NCBI GenBank assembly: GCA_019358855.1
Contig: JAHHII010000001.1
Span: 372,001 to 436,000, forward strand
Length of the DNA: 64,000 bases
Direction: 5' to 3'
From: Timaviella obliquedivisa GSE-PSE-MK23-08B
GTDB taxonomy: Bacteria; Cyanobacteriota; Cyanobacteriia; Elainellales; Elainellaceae
In this document: positions 63,703 through 64,000 of the stretch, in pieces
Numbering within the stretch: the first letter of the stretch is position 1
Layout of the letters: each line of letters opens with the position of its first letter
Program-made: the position numbers and the translations under genes
Notes under the pieces: model-generated
What the model saw: the letters and a program-made list of their open reading frames with translations, nothing else
Database searches by the model: none
What the model was told of the DNA's origin: nothing

Positions 63703-64000
63703 ATGAAAGCTCCTATTTCTCTTCCTAAGATCCAAGGGCTATACCAAACTGATTATCTGCAATGGATAGAAGCCACTGTGCAAAAAATTCAGAGCCGAGC
63801 GTATGGGGCTGTGGATTGGGAGAACTTGATTGAGGAAATTGAGGATATGGGGAGGCGAGAACGCCAGAGCTTAGAAAGTAATTTTATTACGATAGTAATT
63901 CATTTGCTCAAGTGGCAATTTCGACCGCAGAAGCGAAGCGGCAGTTGGGAAGGCAGCATTATTGAGCATCGTCGCCGAGTTAACAAGGCGCTGAAAGATT
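63703..64000 (+). CDS. DUF29 family protein, 3' end cut by window edge
   Basis: 99 codons are visible, all open. ATG 63703, preceded by GAGG about 10 bases upstream. The sequence YQTDYLQWIEATVQKIQS, then WENLIEEIEDMGRRERQSLE, HLLKWQFRPQKRSGSWEGSI and IEHRRRVNKAL, is classic DUF29. It is a clear paralogue of the broken gene at 15790-16278, and the alignment identifies the residue replaced by the stop there. The gene probably goes on for about 45 more codons. The family's function is unknown; it is numerous in cyanobacteria and often near mobile or accessory DNA. Confidence 0.92.
   Translation, partial: MKAPISLPKIQGLYQTDYLQWIEATVQKIQSRAYGAVDWENLIEEIEDMGRRERQSLESNFITIVIHLLKWQFRPQKRSGSWEGSIIEHRRRVNKALKD

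Overview
The window is a piece of a cyanobacterial chromosome. The evidence is the very frequent GCGATCGC (HIP1) octamer, the cytochrome b6f genes petB-petD, a PsbP-like photosystem II lipoprotein (CyanoP), an acyl-lipid Delta12 desaturase (DesA), a rubisco activase with a C-terminal small-subunit-like domain, two group 2 sigma factors, two different DnaK chaperones, and many proteins known only from cyanobacteria (DUF2808, TIGR04376, DUF4327, Ycf46-like AAA). The lineage below phylum level cannot be fixed from the sequence. I see no rRNA, tRNA, CRISPR array or transposase gene. One RNA gene is clear: the small SRP RNA ffs on the minus strand near 36.9 kb.

Layout. 0-5.4 kb (minus): partial unknown gene, then an operon of an ATP/ADP-translocase-like MFS protein with HEAT repeats, a separate cyclic-nucleotide-binding protein and a DUF427 protein, then a TPR protein. 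5.7-10 kb: a cyanobacterial unknown, a DUF39 homocysteine-biosynthesis protein divergent from homoserine kinase thrB, and an overlapping DUF4160/DUF2442 pair. 10.1-12.7 kb (minus): petB-petD and a PlsC-like acyltransferase. 12.8-17.2 kb (plus): transaldolase with EF hands, sirohydrochlorin chelatase, SUMT/CobA, a DUF29 gene broken by one in-frame stop, and an RluD-type pseudouridine synthase. 17.8-27 kb: a HerA-like ATPase, a sigma factor, a secreted unknown, DUF72, and dnaK3-dnaJ. 27.2-31.6 kb (minus): a BrnT/BrnA-like toxin-antitoxin pair and a 1288-residue DUF4347/RTX repeat protein. 32-36.8 kb: desA, a coiled-coil membrane protein, rca, two small minus-strand genes. 37.5-41.7 kb: second sigma factor, dnaK2, DUF2808. 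41.9-48.8 kb: a compact plus-strand cluster rpmH-rnpA-PH protein-yidC-jag-DUF177-Ycf46-like AAA-SH3-FHA-cysteine desulfurase. 49-54.6 kb: Crp-type regulator, M61 peptidase, ssb, B12-dependent ribonucleotide reductase nrdJ. 54.7-55.9 kb: two accessory genes of unknown function. 56.3-64 kb: psbP-like, GH57 glycosidase, a GspC-like anchored protein, FkbM methyltransferase, TIGR04376, DUF4327, rpsD and the start of an intact DUF29 gene.

Functional links. thrB and the DUF39 protein act at the homoserine/homocysteine branch. SirB and CobA belong to siroheme (and B12) synthesis, and NrdJ consumes B12. The rpmH-to-AAA cluster joins ribosome/RNase P biogenesis with membrane insertion. Both sigma factors are followed by a dnaK paralogue in the same order and direction.

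Most worth a second look: the unknown two-gene module at 54.7-55.9 kb; three exact, same-orientation DnaA-box nonamers phased two helical turns apart between convergent genes at 62.25 kb; the one-base nonsense break in the DUF29 gene; the orphan minus-strand terminator at 17.3 kb pointing to an unannotated RNA; and several long perfect inverted repeats (30 bp at 59.85 kb, 22 bp just before rpmH, a nested hairpin after desA). Nothing here is a proven new system.
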